From Streptomyces sp. NBC_01689 (lineage in GTDB: Bacteria > Actinomycetota > Actinomycetes > Streptomycetales > Streptomycetaceae): DNA of 64,000 nt. The stretch's first letter is position 1; each line of letters opens with the position of its first letter. The stretch is taken from positions 2,356,001 to 2,420,000 of the forward strand of contig NZ_CP109592.1 of NCBI RefSeq assembly GCF_036250675.1. The letters run 5' to 3'. The notes beneath the pieces are model-generated. The model ran no database searches. It was not told the DNA's origin and saw only the letters and a list, made by a program, of their open reading frames with translations. Position numbers and translations under genes: made by a program. Positions 25,992 to 34,223 of the stretch are shown piece by piece.

Positions 25992-27790
25992 GCGGGTTCT
26001 CCTTCATCGTGTACGGCGGGCGCCCCGGAGGACGCCCAGAAGCGGATGCTCTCGAAGAGCACCAGCACGGCCACGGCCACGGCGAGCACCGTGAGCGCGA
26101 CCTCGAACTGTGCGGCGGTGAGCACCGCGGCCAGGACGGTGACCAGCAGCGTCCTGCCCTCGTGGCCGCCGGTCGCCCGCACCAGCCACTGCGGCGGCGC
26201 GCCCGCGTTGCCGCGGATGCGGTACACCGTGTCGTAGTGATGGTAGGCGACCGCGGCCACCAGGCCGAAAGCCGCCGGAAGCGCTCCGTTCACGTCGGCT
26301 TCGACTGCCAGTACCAGAACGGTGAGGTACTCGGCGGCCCGGAAGACCGGGGGGACGAGCCAGTCGAGGGCGCCCTTGAGGGGGCGGGCGACGGCGACGG
26401 CGGACATGAGCGTGTGGACGACGGCGAACACGACGGTCTGCCAGCCGGGGCCCCACAGCACGGCCGAGGCGACCACGAGGAAGCCGCCGACGAAGGCGCT
26501 GACGGGCGCGGCGTGCCGGACGGTGCCGCGGACGCGGCGGACCAGCAGTTCGACGAGCGGTCCGCTGTCCGCGAGGTCGGCCAGCGCCTGCGCGGCCCGG
26601 TCCGTGCGCCGGGCCTTGCGGGTGAGCGAGCGCAGCACGCGGCCGGCCGTGGTGTACGTGGCCGCGAAGGCGCAGCCGGCGAGCAGCGCGTAGAAGGTGA
26701 TGCGGGGTGTGGTCAGAGCCGTGAGAACGGCGATCATCGCCCATCGTTCGCCGATGGGCAGGACTATCATCCGGCGCACCCAGACCGTCCAGCCGACGCT
26801 GTCGAGCTTGCCGGAGAGGGCCGCGGTGGGGCTGGTGTTGGCCGTGGCGTCGTGGTTCGCCTCGTTGAAGGAGAAGTCGACGACGTGCCGGCAGGTCTGC
26901 AGGATCATCGCGCCCAGGGCGAGCGCCCACACGTCGTCGCCGCCGCGGGCCGCGCCGAGGGCGAGTCCGGCGTAGTAGGCGTACTCCTTGGCGCGGTCGA
27001 AGGTCGCGTCCAGCCAGGCGCCGAGTGTCGAGTACTGCAGGGAGTAGCGGGCGAGCTGCCCGTCGGTGCAGTCCAGGACGAAGGAGAAGAGGAGCAGCAG
27101 GCCGGCCGCGACGAACCCGGCGCGGGTGCCGGTGGCGGCACAGCCCGCGGCGATCAGCGCGGTCAGCAGCGAGGCGGTGGTGACCTGGTTCGGGGTCAGG
27201 CCGCGGCGGGCGCACCAGCGGGCGAGGTAGCGGGAGTACGGGCTGATGCAGTACGTGGTGAAGAAGCCGTCGCGGGCCTTCACGGCGCTGCGCAGCCGGA
27301 CCGCCTCGTCGTCCACGGAGGCGACGGCCTGCCGGATCTCGTTGCGCTCCTGCGGGTCACCGGGGACCGCGGCGACCAGGGACCCCAGTTCCGGGCGGTG
27401 GACGGCGACGCCGTCCGCGTCGAGGGCCGCGGTGAGACGCTCGGCGAGGTTGTCGGTCGCGACGGCCAGGCCGCCGGCGGCGGAGCTCTCGCGGGCCAGG
27501 GCGCGGGTCAGCGCCCGGCGGGCCTCCGGCTGCACGGCGACGGCGCCGGGGACGGCGGAGGCCGGGAAGCGGGGGTCGGTGAGGCCGAGGCGCAGGGCGT
27601 GCGGGTGCCCGACGAAGCGGGCGTCGACGAGGGCGACCCGCTCCCCCGCGGGCACGGCTGCCAGCAGGGTCTCGGCGTCACCGGCCTCCGCGGCGGAGTG
27701 GACGTCGAACCCGAGCGACCGCAGATCGCCCTCGAGCGACGATCCGGGGACCGGCTGGCCGGTGAGGATGGCGGTCGACAGCGAACTCAC
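25988..27790 (-). CDS. CDP-alcohol phosphatidyltransferase with N- and C-terminal extensions
   Basis: A roughly 600-residue membrane protein heading the operon. Residues 1-165 are soluble and unrecognised. Residues about 175-400 form a CDP-alcohol phosphotransferase with the full motif DCTDGQLAR...LGAWLDATFD (Asp240, 243, 261, 265). The remainder has further helices and a region I associate with DUF5941. The IPCT/DIPPS enzymes of thermophiles join a cytidylyltransferase to such a domain; here the two are separate neighbours. The start is uncertain: the GTG at 27790 fits the expected N-terminus, but its ribosome site (AGGGA) is unusually close; an ATG at 27928 is in frame. Confidence 0.82.
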   Translation of the reverse strand: MSSLSTAILTGQPVPGSSLEGDLRSLGFDVHSAAEAGDAETLLAAVPAGERVALVDARFVGHPHALRLGLTDPRFPASAVPGAVAVQPEARRALTRALARESSAAGGLAVATDNLAERLTAALDADGVAVHRPELGSLVAAVPGDPQERNEIRQAVASVDDEAVRLRSAVKARDGFFTTYCISPYSRYLARWCARRGLTPNQVTTASLLTALIAAGCAATGTRAGFVAAGLLLLFSFVLDCTDGQLARYSLQYSTLGAWLDATFDRAKEYAYYAGLALGAARGGDDVWALALGAMILQTCRHVVDFSFNEANHDATANTSPTAALSGKLDSVGWTVWVRRMIVLPIGERWAMIAVLTALTTPRITFYALLAGCAFAATYTTAGRVLRSLTRKARRTDRAAQALADLADSGPLVELLVRRVRGTVRHAAPVSAFVGGFLVVASAVLWGPGWQTVVFAVVHTLMSAVAVARPLKGALDWLVPPVFRAAEYLTVLVLAVEADVNGALPAAFGLVAAVAYHHYDTVYRIRGNAGAPPQWLVRATGGHEGRTLLVTVLAAVLTAAQFEVALTVLAVAVAVLVLFESIRFWASSGAPAVHDEGEPA

Positions 27791-28147
27791 TCCCTGGGTG
27801 CCGGGCGGCCTGGCGCCGGCATGTGCGTGGTGGGACGGCCCGGGCCGGGCCCTCTCCTCGTCCTCCCGCCGTCCGACCCGGGGCGGGCGGGAGCGCGCGG
27901 AGAGCGCCTGTGGCCGCCGGGGCGGCATGTCGGCAGAGGCTATCGGATGATGGGAAGCGGGTGTTCACCACCCGTTCACGGTCCGATCAACCTGGTCTGA
28001 GCGGCCGCCTCCGCCGCGATCATCATCGGTGATCCGGGGTCCGCGCGACAAACCGCGGCCCCAGACCGGACCATCGGGGGCATTGCGTACGAGAACCGGC
28101 GCACCGGTCCGGATCACGGCAGGACGGACGGGGCGCCGGGTCCGGCA

Positions 28148-28153
28148 TAGGGT
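28148..28153 (+). promoter_or_regulatory. -10 element of a leaderless promoter (galE-like gene)
   Basis: TAGGGT eight bases before the ATG at 28162 with no ribosome site between them; consistent with a leaderless transcript. Confidence 0.5.
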
Positions 28154-28161
28154 GGTCGTCC

Positions 28162-29139
28162 ATGACATGGCTGATCACCGGCGGGGCCGGATACATCGGG
28201 GCACACGTGGCGCGGGCGATGGCGGAGGCCGGGGAGCGCGTGGTCGCCCTGGACGACCTCTCGGCCGGGGTGGCGCGGCGGCTCCCGGAGGGCATCCCGC
28301 TGGTCCGGGGCTCGTCCCTGGACGGGGACCTGCTCAAGCGGGTCCTGGCGGAGCACGAAGTGACCGGTGTGGTGCATCTCGCGGCGCGCAAGCAGGTCGG
28401 CGAGTCCGTGGAGCAGCCCACGCGCTACTACCAGGAGAACGTGGGCGGGCTCGCGACGCTCCTGGAGGCGGTGGCCGAGGCGGGTGTGCGGCGGTTCCTC
28501 TTCTCCTCGTCCGCGGCCGTGTACGGCAATCCGGACGTGGACCTCATCACGGAGGACACCCCCTGCGCGCCGATGAGCCCGTACGGCGAGACGAAGCTCG
28601 CCGGGGAGTGGCTGGTGCGCGCGGCGGGCCGGGCGCACGGCATCGCGACGGTCTGCCTGCGCTACTTCAACGTGGCGGGCGCGGCCGCGCCCGAGCTGGC
28701 CGACACCGGGGTGTTCAACGTCATCCCGATGGTCTTCGACCGCCTCACCCGGGGCGAGGCCCCGCGGATCTTCGGCGGCGACTATCCGACGCCGGACGGC
28801 ACGTGCGTCCGCGACTACATCCATGTCGCCGACCTCGCCGAGGCCCATCTCGCGGCGGCCCGCCGGCTCGCGGGTGACGCGACGGGCGATCTGACCGTGA
28901 ACATCGGCCGGGGCGAGGGTGTCTCGGTACGTGAGCTGATCACGCTCGTCGCGGAGGTCAGCGGTGACGCCACGGAGCCGGTCGTCGAGCCGCGCCGTCC
29001 CGGTGACGCGCCGCGCGCGGTCGCCTCGGCCGCGCTGGCCGCCCGCGAGCTGGACTGGAGCGCGCGGCGCGGGGTGCGCGAGATGGTCGCGTCGGCCTGG
29101 GACGGATGGCGACTTCATCACCCCCCGACCCAGGATTAA
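28162..29139 (+). CDS. galE: UDP-glucose 4-epimerase family (GalE-like)
   Basis: A 325-residue extended short-chain dehydrogenase. GGAGYIG (7-13) binds NAD; the catalytic triad is Ser in LFSSSAAVYG plus YGETK (Tyr/Lys). DYIHVADLAEAH is the usual GalE C-terminal signature. The probable reaction is UDP-Glc/UDP-Gal (or the N-acetyl forms) interconversion. It is divergent from the CDP-alcohol/glycosyltransferase/ABC operon, so it may supply the sugar donor for that system. It starts from an apparently leaderless promoter and is followed by a strong hairpin, so it is a single-gene unit. Confidence 0.88.
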   Translation: MTWLITGGAGYIGAHVARAMAEAGERVVALDDLSAGVARRLPEGIPLVRGSSLDGDLLKRVLAEHEVTGVVHLAARKQVGESVEQPTRYYQENVGGLATLLEAVAEAGVRRFLFSSSAAVYGNPDVDLITEDTPCAPMSPYGETKLAGEWLVRAAGRAHGIATVCLRYFNVAGAAAPELADTGVFNVIPMVFDRLTRGEAPRIFGGDYPTPDGTCVRDYIHVADLAEAHLAAARRLAGDATGDLTVNIGRGEGVSVRELITLVAEVSGDATEPVVEPRRPGDAPRAVASAALAARELDWSARRGVREMVASAWDGWRLHHPPTQD

Positions 29140-29150
29140 CGATCTTCACC

Positions 29151-29187
29151 TGCTCTGACCTGCGTCTCGTCCACGCAGGTCAGAGCA
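29151..29187 (+). terminator. Hairpin terminator after galE-like gene
   Basis: Perfect 15-bp stem, tgctctgacctgcgt with acgcaggtcagagca, and a 7-nt loop, 12 bp after the stop codon. Confidence 0.85.
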
Positions 29188-29280
29188 GATGACAACGGTC
29201 TTCAGCGCGGCCTTGGCCCGATACCCCCCACCCGTAGTTCACTGTTCCTCCGGGCGGCGGCGGACGGGAGGCGGCTTTCC

Positions 29281-30219
29281 ATGGGGGCTGGACACGATCA
29301 CGGGCACGCGCACGGCGGGCAGACGACCGGCACCGCCGCGGCGGCGTACCGCGGGAGGCTGCGGGTCGCGCTGTCGATCACCCTGGCCGTCACGGCGGTG
29401 GAGATCGCGGGCGCCGTCCTCGCCGACTCGCTCGCGCTCGTCGCGGACGCGGCGCACATGGCGACGGACGCGCTGGGCCTGGGCATGGCCCTGCTCGCGA
29501 TCCACTTCGCCAACCGCCCGGCCGGCCACAACCGCACCTTCGGGTACGCGCGGGCCGAGATCCTCGCCGCGCTCGCCAACTGCCTGCTGCTCCTCGGTGT
29601 CGGGGGCTACGTCCTGTTCGAGGCGGTCCAGCGCTTCGTGACGCCCACGGCGACCGCGGGCGGCCCGACCGTCGTCATCGGCCTGTTCGGCCTGGCCGCG
29701 AACACGGTCTCGCTCGCGCTGCTGATGGGCGGCCGCCGCGACAGCCTGAACGTGCGCGGCGCCTTCCTGGAGGTCGCGGCGGACGCGCTGGGTTCGGTGG
29801 CCGTCGTCGTCTCCGCGGTGGTGATCATGGCCACCGGCCGGCAGGCCGCCGACCCGATCGCCTCGATCCTCATCGGGCTGATGATCGTCCCGCGTACCTG
29901 CAAGCTGCTCCGGGAGACGCTGAACGTGCTCCTGGAGGCGGCGCCCCAGCATGTCGACATGGCGGAGGTGCGCGCCCACATCGTGGCGCTGCCCGGCGTC
30001 GAGGACGTCCACGATCTGCACGCCTGGACGATCACCTCCGGTCTGCCGGTCCTCTCCGCCCACGTGGTCGTCGCCGAGGACGTGCTCGACGCCCGCCGGC
30101 ACGAGAAGGTGCTCCTCGAACTCCGGGACTGCCTGGGCCACCACTTCGATCTGGAGCACTGCACCTTCCAGCTGGAGCCGGACGGACACGCGCGGCACGA
30201 GGCACGGCTCTGTCACTGA
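29281..30219 (+). CDS. Cation diffusion facilitator (zinc/cobalt exporter)
   Basis: A 312-residue CDF antiporter exporting divalent metal in exchange for protons. A His-rich N-terminus (GHDHGHAHG) precedes six membrane helices. The metal site is formed by the D-x3-D pairs DAAHMATD in helix II and DALGS in helix V, giving the H-D/D-D arrangement typical of Zn/Cd/Co exporters. The cytoplasmic C-terminal dimerisation domain (about 215-300) contains HDLHAW and later HCTFQLE. GGGAGG ribosome site 9 bases before the ATG. No metal regulator is adjacent. Confidence 0.92.
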   Translation: MGAGHDHGHAHGGQTTGTAAAAYRGRLRVALSITLAVTAVEIAGAVLADSLALVADAAHMATDALGLGMALLAIHFANRPAGHNRTFGYARAEILAALANCLLLLGVGGYVLFEAVQRFVTPTATAGGPTVVIGLFGLAANTVSLALLMGGRRDSLNVRGAFLEVAADALGSVAVVVSAVVIMATGRQAADPIASILIGLMIVPRTCKLLRETLNVLLEAAPQHVDMAEVRAHIVALPGVEDVHDLHAWTITSGLPVLSAHVVVAEDVLDARRHEKVLLELRDCLGHHFDLEHCTFQLEPDGHARHEARLCH

Positions 30220-30248
30220 GCGAGCGGGCGGGACGGGGTGCGGGTCCC

Positions 30249-30290
30249 GGGCGACGGGCGACGGGCGACGGGCGACGGGCGACGGGCGAC
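30249..30290. repeat. 7-bp tandem repeat gggcgac x6
   Basis: Six exact copies of gggcgac, starting 30 bp after the CDF stop codon, non-coding. It is immediately followed by a second, unrelated tandem array. Confidence 0.95.
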
Positions 30291-30293
30291 GAT

Positions 30294-30389
30294 TGACCGG
30301 CTGACCGGCTGACCGGCTGACCGGCTGACCGGCTGACCGGCTGACCGGCTGACCGGCTGACCGGCTGACCGGCTGACCGGCTGACCGGC
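30294..30389. repeat. 8-bp tandem repeat tgaccggc x12
   Basis: Twelve exact copies of tgaccggc over 96 bp, non-coding, between the CDF gene and the methyltransferase promoter. Perfect identity suggests recent slippage expansion and probable strain-to-strain length variation. Confidence 0.95.
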
Positions 30390-30472
30390 TGGGGAGGGTG
30401 CCCGGCCCCGGCCCCAACCCCCTGGTCGGCCGGGCGGGAAATACCCGAGTGCGGGGCCGTACCGGCCGGTGC

Positions 30473-30478
30473 TAGCGT
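30473..30478 (+). promoter_or_regulatory. -10 element ahead of the methyltransferase unit
   Basis: TAGCGT, matching the TAnnnT -10 consensus used by neighbouring genes. It would start a transcript near 30485 and give a roughly 20-nt leader to the short ORF at 30507. Confidence 0.45.
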
Positions 30479-30506
30479 GACGGCCGTCCTGGGAGGAGAT
30501 GGGTCG

Positions 30507-30575
30507 ATGACTGTCGTGTACGCCGCCACCGCGCGCGGCGACAGGTGTGTCCCCGTCCTCCGGGTCCACGGCTGA
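30507..30575 (+). CDS. 22-aa upstream ORF before methyltransferase
   Basis: ATG with a near-ideal GGGAGGAG ribosome site seven bases upstream, 22 codons (MTVVYAATARGDRC and eight more), ending 54 bp before the methyltransferase ATG. The ribosome site is better than that of the methyltransferase itself. It may be a regulatory leader or a small protein; no family was recognised. Confidence 0.4.
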   Translation: MTVVYAATARGDRCVPVLRVHG

Positions 30576-30629
30576 CCCACGCCGTACGGCGTGCTCGGCG
30601 GTCCGGGCCCCGCATCCGAAGGTCTGCCC

Positions 30630-31394
30630 ATGCTCCCCGACCACGACCCCTCCCTCGACGCCTCCCACGAGGCCTTCTTCGCCCTGCACCACGGGCTTCC
30701 CCGGCAGGGTCCCGGCTCCGACGCCACCACCCGGTATCTGCTCTCGCTCGCCGGTCCGCTTCCGGACCGCCCGCGCGTGCTCGACCTGGGCTGCGGTCCC
30801 GGCCGCTCCGCGCTGCTGCTCGCCGAGGAGGCCGGGGCGCGGGTGACCGCCGTCGACCTGCACCAACCGTTCCTCGACGAACTGCGGGCGGCCGCCGAGG
30901 CCCGCTCCCTCTCCGCCTCCGTCCACGCCGTGCGCGCGGACATGGGCGAACTCCCCTACGAGGACGGTTCGTTCGACCTCGTCTGGGCCGAGGGATCGGC
31001 GTATCTGATCGGCTTCGACACCGCCCTGCGAAGCTGGCGGCGGCTGCTCGCTCCCGGCGGCACGCTGGTGCTCACGCACTGTGCGTGGACGGTCGAGATG
31101 CCCTCCGACCGGGCCCGCGCCTTCTGGGAGGACCTGCTGCGCACGACCGCGCAGGACACCCGGGCCGCGCGGGACGCCGGCTACGAGGTGCTCGGCACGG
31201 TGCTCCTGCCCGACTCCGACTGGCACGAGTACTACCGGCCGCTCGCAGCCCACGCGGACGCGGCCGACCTCGGCCGGCCGGGCATGGCCGCGGCCGTCGC
31301 CGACGCCCGGGCGGAGATCGCCCTGCGCCGCGCGCACGGCAGGGAGTACGGCTACGTCGGGTATGTGCTGCGCCCGGCGGCCGACGCCGGCTGA
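30630..31394 (+). CDS. Class I SAM-dependent methyltransferase
   Basis: A 254-residue methyltransferase of the Methyltransf_11/25 type. Motif I is VLDLGCGPGRS (about 52-62), the acidic end of beta-2 is VTAVDLH, motif II/III is SFDLVWAEGSAYLIGF, and LLAPGGTLVLT is the post-motif strand. The sequence starts HEAFFALHHGLPRQGPGSD, a pattern of small-molecule methyltransferases of the UbiE/Coq5-like group. The ATG at 30630 was chosen by conservation of this N-terminus; AAGG lies 8-10 bases upstream. The substrate cannot be inferred. Confidence 0.85.
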   Translation: MLPDHDPSLDASHEAFFALHHGLPRQGPGSDATTRYLLSLAGPLPDRPRVLDLGCGPGRSALLLAEEAGARVTAVDLHQPFLDELRAAAEARSLSASVHAVRADMGELPYEDGSFDLVWAEGSAYLIGFDTALRSWRRLLAPGGTLVLTHCAWTVEMPSDRARAFWEDLLRTTAQDTRAARDAGYEVLGTVLLPDSDWHEYYRPLAAHADAADLGRPGMAAAVADARAEIALRRAHGREYGYVGYVLRPAADAG

Positions 31395-32010
31395 CCCCAC
31401 GGGCGGGCGGGTTCGCCCCAGGACCCGCCCGCCTGCACTCCCCTGCCCGCCTGCCCGAGACGGTCCCGGAGCCGACGAACCGACCCACCGGACGGCCGGT
31501 CCGACGGAGACGCCGACGGCCACGATGCCCCGAGTCCGGTGCCGACGGCGGACCCGGCGCCCTCCGGTGGAACACCCACCCCCCGCGTACGACCCGCCCC
31601 CACCGCGTACGACCCGCCCGGTCCGGACGCGGACCGGCCCGGACCCGGGCCGCACGGGCCACCCGGCGTACGCCCCCGTCGCCGTGCGGTCCGTCCGTCA
31701 TCCGCCGTGCGCTGCTCGTCGTACTCGTCCGGGTCACGGCGTCCGGACCGGGCCGGACCGGGCCGGTGCGCCCGTCAAGGAACCGGGAGGGGAGTGCGAG
31801 GCGAACATCTGTCGGCCCCCGTCCTGGACGATTCCCCGTCCGCGGCACCGGGCACGATCAGGTGTCCGGCCACGTCCGGCGCCCGTGGCCGACCGGCCGT
31901 CCGTCCCGCCCCCGGAGTCCGGAGCGGGACATGCGGGGAGCCGCGAAGTGCCGGGAGTGCCGGTTTCGTACGGCAGACTTGGGGCTCGAAGACCGATGCG
32001 AAGGATGGGT
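31395..32010. other. 616-bp intergenic region upstream of idi
   Basis: Very GC-rich spacer with many open but low-quality frames and short repeats of tacgacccgcc. No hairpin or recognisable gene was found; it presumably carries the idi promoter near its right end. Confidence 0.5.
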
Positions 32011-32604
32011 ATGCCGATCACACCTGCCACCGCGACGCACAGTTCGTCGAACGGCACCGTTGAAGCGATCTTGCTCGAACTGGTCGACGAGGACGGCAAT
32101 ACGATCGGCACGGCGGAGAAGCTCGCCGCCCATCAGCCGCCCGGACAGCTGCACCGGGCCTTCTCCGTCTTCCTCTTCGACGAGCGCGGACGCCTGCTGC
32201 TCCAGCAGCGCGCCCTGGGCAAGTACCACTCCCCCGGGGTGTGGTCCAACACCTGCTGCGGCCACCCCTACCCCGGCGAGGCCCCCTTCGCGGCCGCCGC
32301 CCGCCGGACGTACGAGGAGCTCGGGGTCTCCCCCTCGCTGCTCGCGGAGGCGGGTACGGTCCGCTACAACCACCCGGACCCGGAGTCGGGCCTGGTCGAG
32401 CAGGAGTACAACCACCTCTTCGTCGGCATGGTGCAGGCCTCGCTGCGCCCCGACGCGGAGGAGGTCGGCGACACGGCCTTCGTGACCGCCGCCGAGCTCG
32501 CCGAGCGGCACGAGAAGGACCCCTTCTCGTCGTGGTTCATGACCGTCCTGGACGCGGCCCGTCCGGCGGTCAGGGAGCTGACGGGCCCGTCCGCCGGCTG
32601 GTGA
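32011..32604 (+). CDS. idi: Isopentenyl-diphosphate delta-isomerase, type I
   Basis: A 197-residue Nudix-fold isomerase interconverting IPP and DMAPP. SPGVWSNTCCGHPYPGE (74-90) carries the catalytic Cys and metal-binding His; RRTYEELG (98-105) holds the Nudix glutamates; His41/His48 are further metal ligands. Of three close in-frame ATGs, the one at 32011 has AAGG at the right distance. The MEP pathway makes both isomers, but Idi balances them; together with operon-borne dxs and ispG it fits high isoprenoid demand for hopanoids 12 kb away. It converges with the ATPase gene after 30 bp. Confidence 0.95.
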   Translation: MPITPATATHSSSNGTVEAILLELVDEDGNTIGTAEKLAAHQPPGQLHRAFSVFLFDERGRLLLQQRALGKYHSPGVWSNTCCGHPYPGEAPFAAAARRTYEELGVSPSLLAEAGTVRYNHPDPESGLVEQEYNHLFVGMVQASLRPDAEEVGDTAFVTAAELAERHEKDPFSSWFMTVLDAARPAVRELTGPSAGW

Positions 32605-32634
32605 CGGACCCGCGGGGGCGCTTCCCGGCCGGAC

Positions 32635-33141
32635 CTACCCGACGCCCGGCGTGAGCGGCAGGGCCGCCCAGATCACCTTGCCGCCGCTCGCCGTGTGCTC
32701 GACGTCGCACACCCCGCCCGACTCCTTGGTGACCTCTCGTACCAGCAGCAGTCCGCGCCCGCCGGTCTGGCCGTGGTCCGCCTCCAGGGCCGTCGGGCGG
32801 TAGGGGTGGTTGTCCTCCACCGAGACCCGCACCCACTCGGCCCCGACGGCGACCTCGACGGCCAGCGTCGGGGACAGCAGCGCCGCGTGCCGGACGGCGT
32901 TCGTGACCAGTTCCGAGACGATCAGCAGGAGTCCCTGCACGAGGTCGTCCGAGGCGGGCACCCGCTGCCGTACGAGCAGGTCACGAACCGCGTGTCGCGC
33001 CTGCGGCACGGAGGCGTCCACGGCGGGCGCGGTGAACCGCCACACCCCCTCGTACGGCAGCGGACCCGGCGGTCTTTGATCGAGTGGCCCGTCCCCGCCG
33101 ACTTCGGGACGGGAGCCGGACCCCCGCCCGTGGTTCTCCAT
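32635..33141 (-). CDS. ATP-binding protein, anti-sigma (RsbW/SpoIIAB-like) type
   Basis: A 168-residue HATPase_c_2 protein of the group abundant in Streptomyces. The N box is SELVTNAVRHA (about 90-100), G1 is VSVEDNHPYRP and G2 is GRGLLLV. The G1 Asp is kept but the usual following Gly is replaced by His, as in many Streptomyces relatives. No sigma factor or anti-anti-sigma partner lies next to it. The ATG at 33141 was chosen (AAGGGTGG upstream); an in-frame GTG lies 33 bases earlier. It probably acts as a serine kinase or sequestering anti-sigma factor; the partner is unknown. Confidence 0.82.
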   Translation of the reverse strand: MENHGRGSGSRPEVGGDGPLDQRPPGPLPYEGVWRFTAPAVDASVPQARHAVRDLLVRQRVPASDDLVQGLLLIVSELVTNAVRHAALLSPTLAVEVAVGAEWVRVSVEDNHPYRPTALEADHGQTGGRGLLLVREVTKESGGVCDVEHTASGGKVIWAALPLTPGVG

Positions 33142-33452
33142 CGTCCGGTCGCCACCCTTGCGCTCGATTGTCACCACACGTCGAGTGTGGGAACACGCTG
33201 GTCCGGACCCGAGGACTGAACAGAAGTCAGCGATTATCGACGGATTCCGACCGTCGACGCACGAACCGGTCGACCTGGTGACCAGTCCTGCCCCTGTTGT
33301 GCCCACTTCGAGAACTATTCGGGTTGTACGGGTTTGCCACCGGGGTCTCCCGGCGGCAAACCCCACCCGCGCCCGGGCGGGGCCCCGGAGGCGCTCGCCC
33401 CCTTTCCCGCCCGCGCCGCCCGCACGCCGGCGGCCCGGATAGCATCCGGCGT
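33142..33452. other. Divergent promoter region, ATPase / crotonase
   Basis: A 311-bp spacer. A moderately AT-rich patch at about 33160-33350 probably carries the promoter of the minus-strand ATPase gene; the crotonase promoter abuts its own ATG. No small gene was seen. Confidence 0.45.
33440..33445 (+). promoter_or_regulatory. -10 element of a leaderless promoter (crotonase gene)
   Basis: TAGCAT seven bases before the ATG at 33453, with no ribosome site; consistent with a leaderless transcript. Confidence 0.55.
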
Positions 33453-34223
33453 ATGGAGCCGCAGCTGCTGCACAGTGTCGGCGACGGCATCGCCACCGTC
33501 GTCATCCACCACCCCGCCAAGCGCAACGCCATGACGGCCGGGATGTGGCGGGCGCTGCCGCCCCTGCTCGACGAACTGGCCGCCGACCCGGGCGTCCGCG
33601 CGCTGGTGCTCACCGGCGAGGGCGCCACCTTCTGCGCGGGGGCCGACATCTCGGCCCTGCGGGACTCCGCGGACGAGGCGCAGGGCCTCGCGGTGCGGGC
33701 CGAGGACGCGCTCGCCGCCTTCCCCAAGCCGACGCTCGCGGCCGTCCGCGGGTACTGCGTCGGCGGCGGGTCCCAGCTCGCGGCCGCCTGCGATCTGCGG
33801 TTCGCGGAGACCGGCGCGCTGTTCGGGGTGACCCCGGCGAAGCTGGGCATCGTCTACCCGGCCTCCGCGACCCGGCGCCTGGTCTCGCTCGTGGGACCCG
33901 CCACGGCCAAGTACCTGCTCTTCTCGGGCGAGTTGATCGACTCCGAGCGGGCGCTGCGGACAGGTCTGGTGGACGAGGTGCTGGCGGAGGACGAACTCGA
34001 CAAGCGGGTCGCGGAGTTCACCCGGGTGCTGGCGGCGCGGTCGCTGCTGACGCAGGCGTCGGCGAAGGAGTTCGCGAACGGACGCACCGACCGGGACGCC
34101 CACTGGGCGCGGCAGGCGCGCGGCAGCGGCGACACCGCGGAGGGCGTCGCCGCCTTCCTGGAGCGCCGCCCGCCACGGTTCACCTGGACCACGCCGGATC
34201 CCGGCACGGCTAGCGCAGGATGA
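33453..34223 (+). CDS. Enoyl-CoA hydratase/isomerase family, catalytic Glu missing
   Basis: A 256-residue crotonase-fold protein acting on an acyl-CoA. The oxyanion-hole segments FCAGADISAL (60-69) and GYCVGGGSQLA (100-110) are present. Of the two hydratase glutamates, the first is Gln108 (GGGSQLA for GGGcELA) and the second falls on Pro128 in FGVTPAKLG (for FGxPExxLG). A normal syn-hydratase reaction is therefore unlikely; isomerase, decarboxylase or thioesterase chemistry is possible. Its stop overlaps that of the convergent DJ-1 gene by 14 bp. Confidence 0.85.
   Translation: MEPQLLHSVGDGIATVVIHHPAKRNAMTAGMWRALPPLLDELAADPGVRALVLTGEGATFCAGADISALRDSADEAQGLAVRAEDALAAFPKPTLAAVRGYCVGGGSQLAAACDLRFAETGALFGVTPAKLGIVYPASATRRLVSLVGPATAKYLLFSGELIDSERALRTGLVDEVLAEDELDKRVAEFTRVLAARSLLTQASAKEFANGRTDRDAHWARQARGSGDTAEGVAAFLERRPPRFTWTTPDPGTASAG

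Noticed and set aside
27791..27928. ATG at 27928 as start of the large CDP-alcohol transferase
   Set aside because: No ribosome site precedes it, and the added 46 residues are Arg/Pro/His-rich, unlike the rest; kept as an alternative only.
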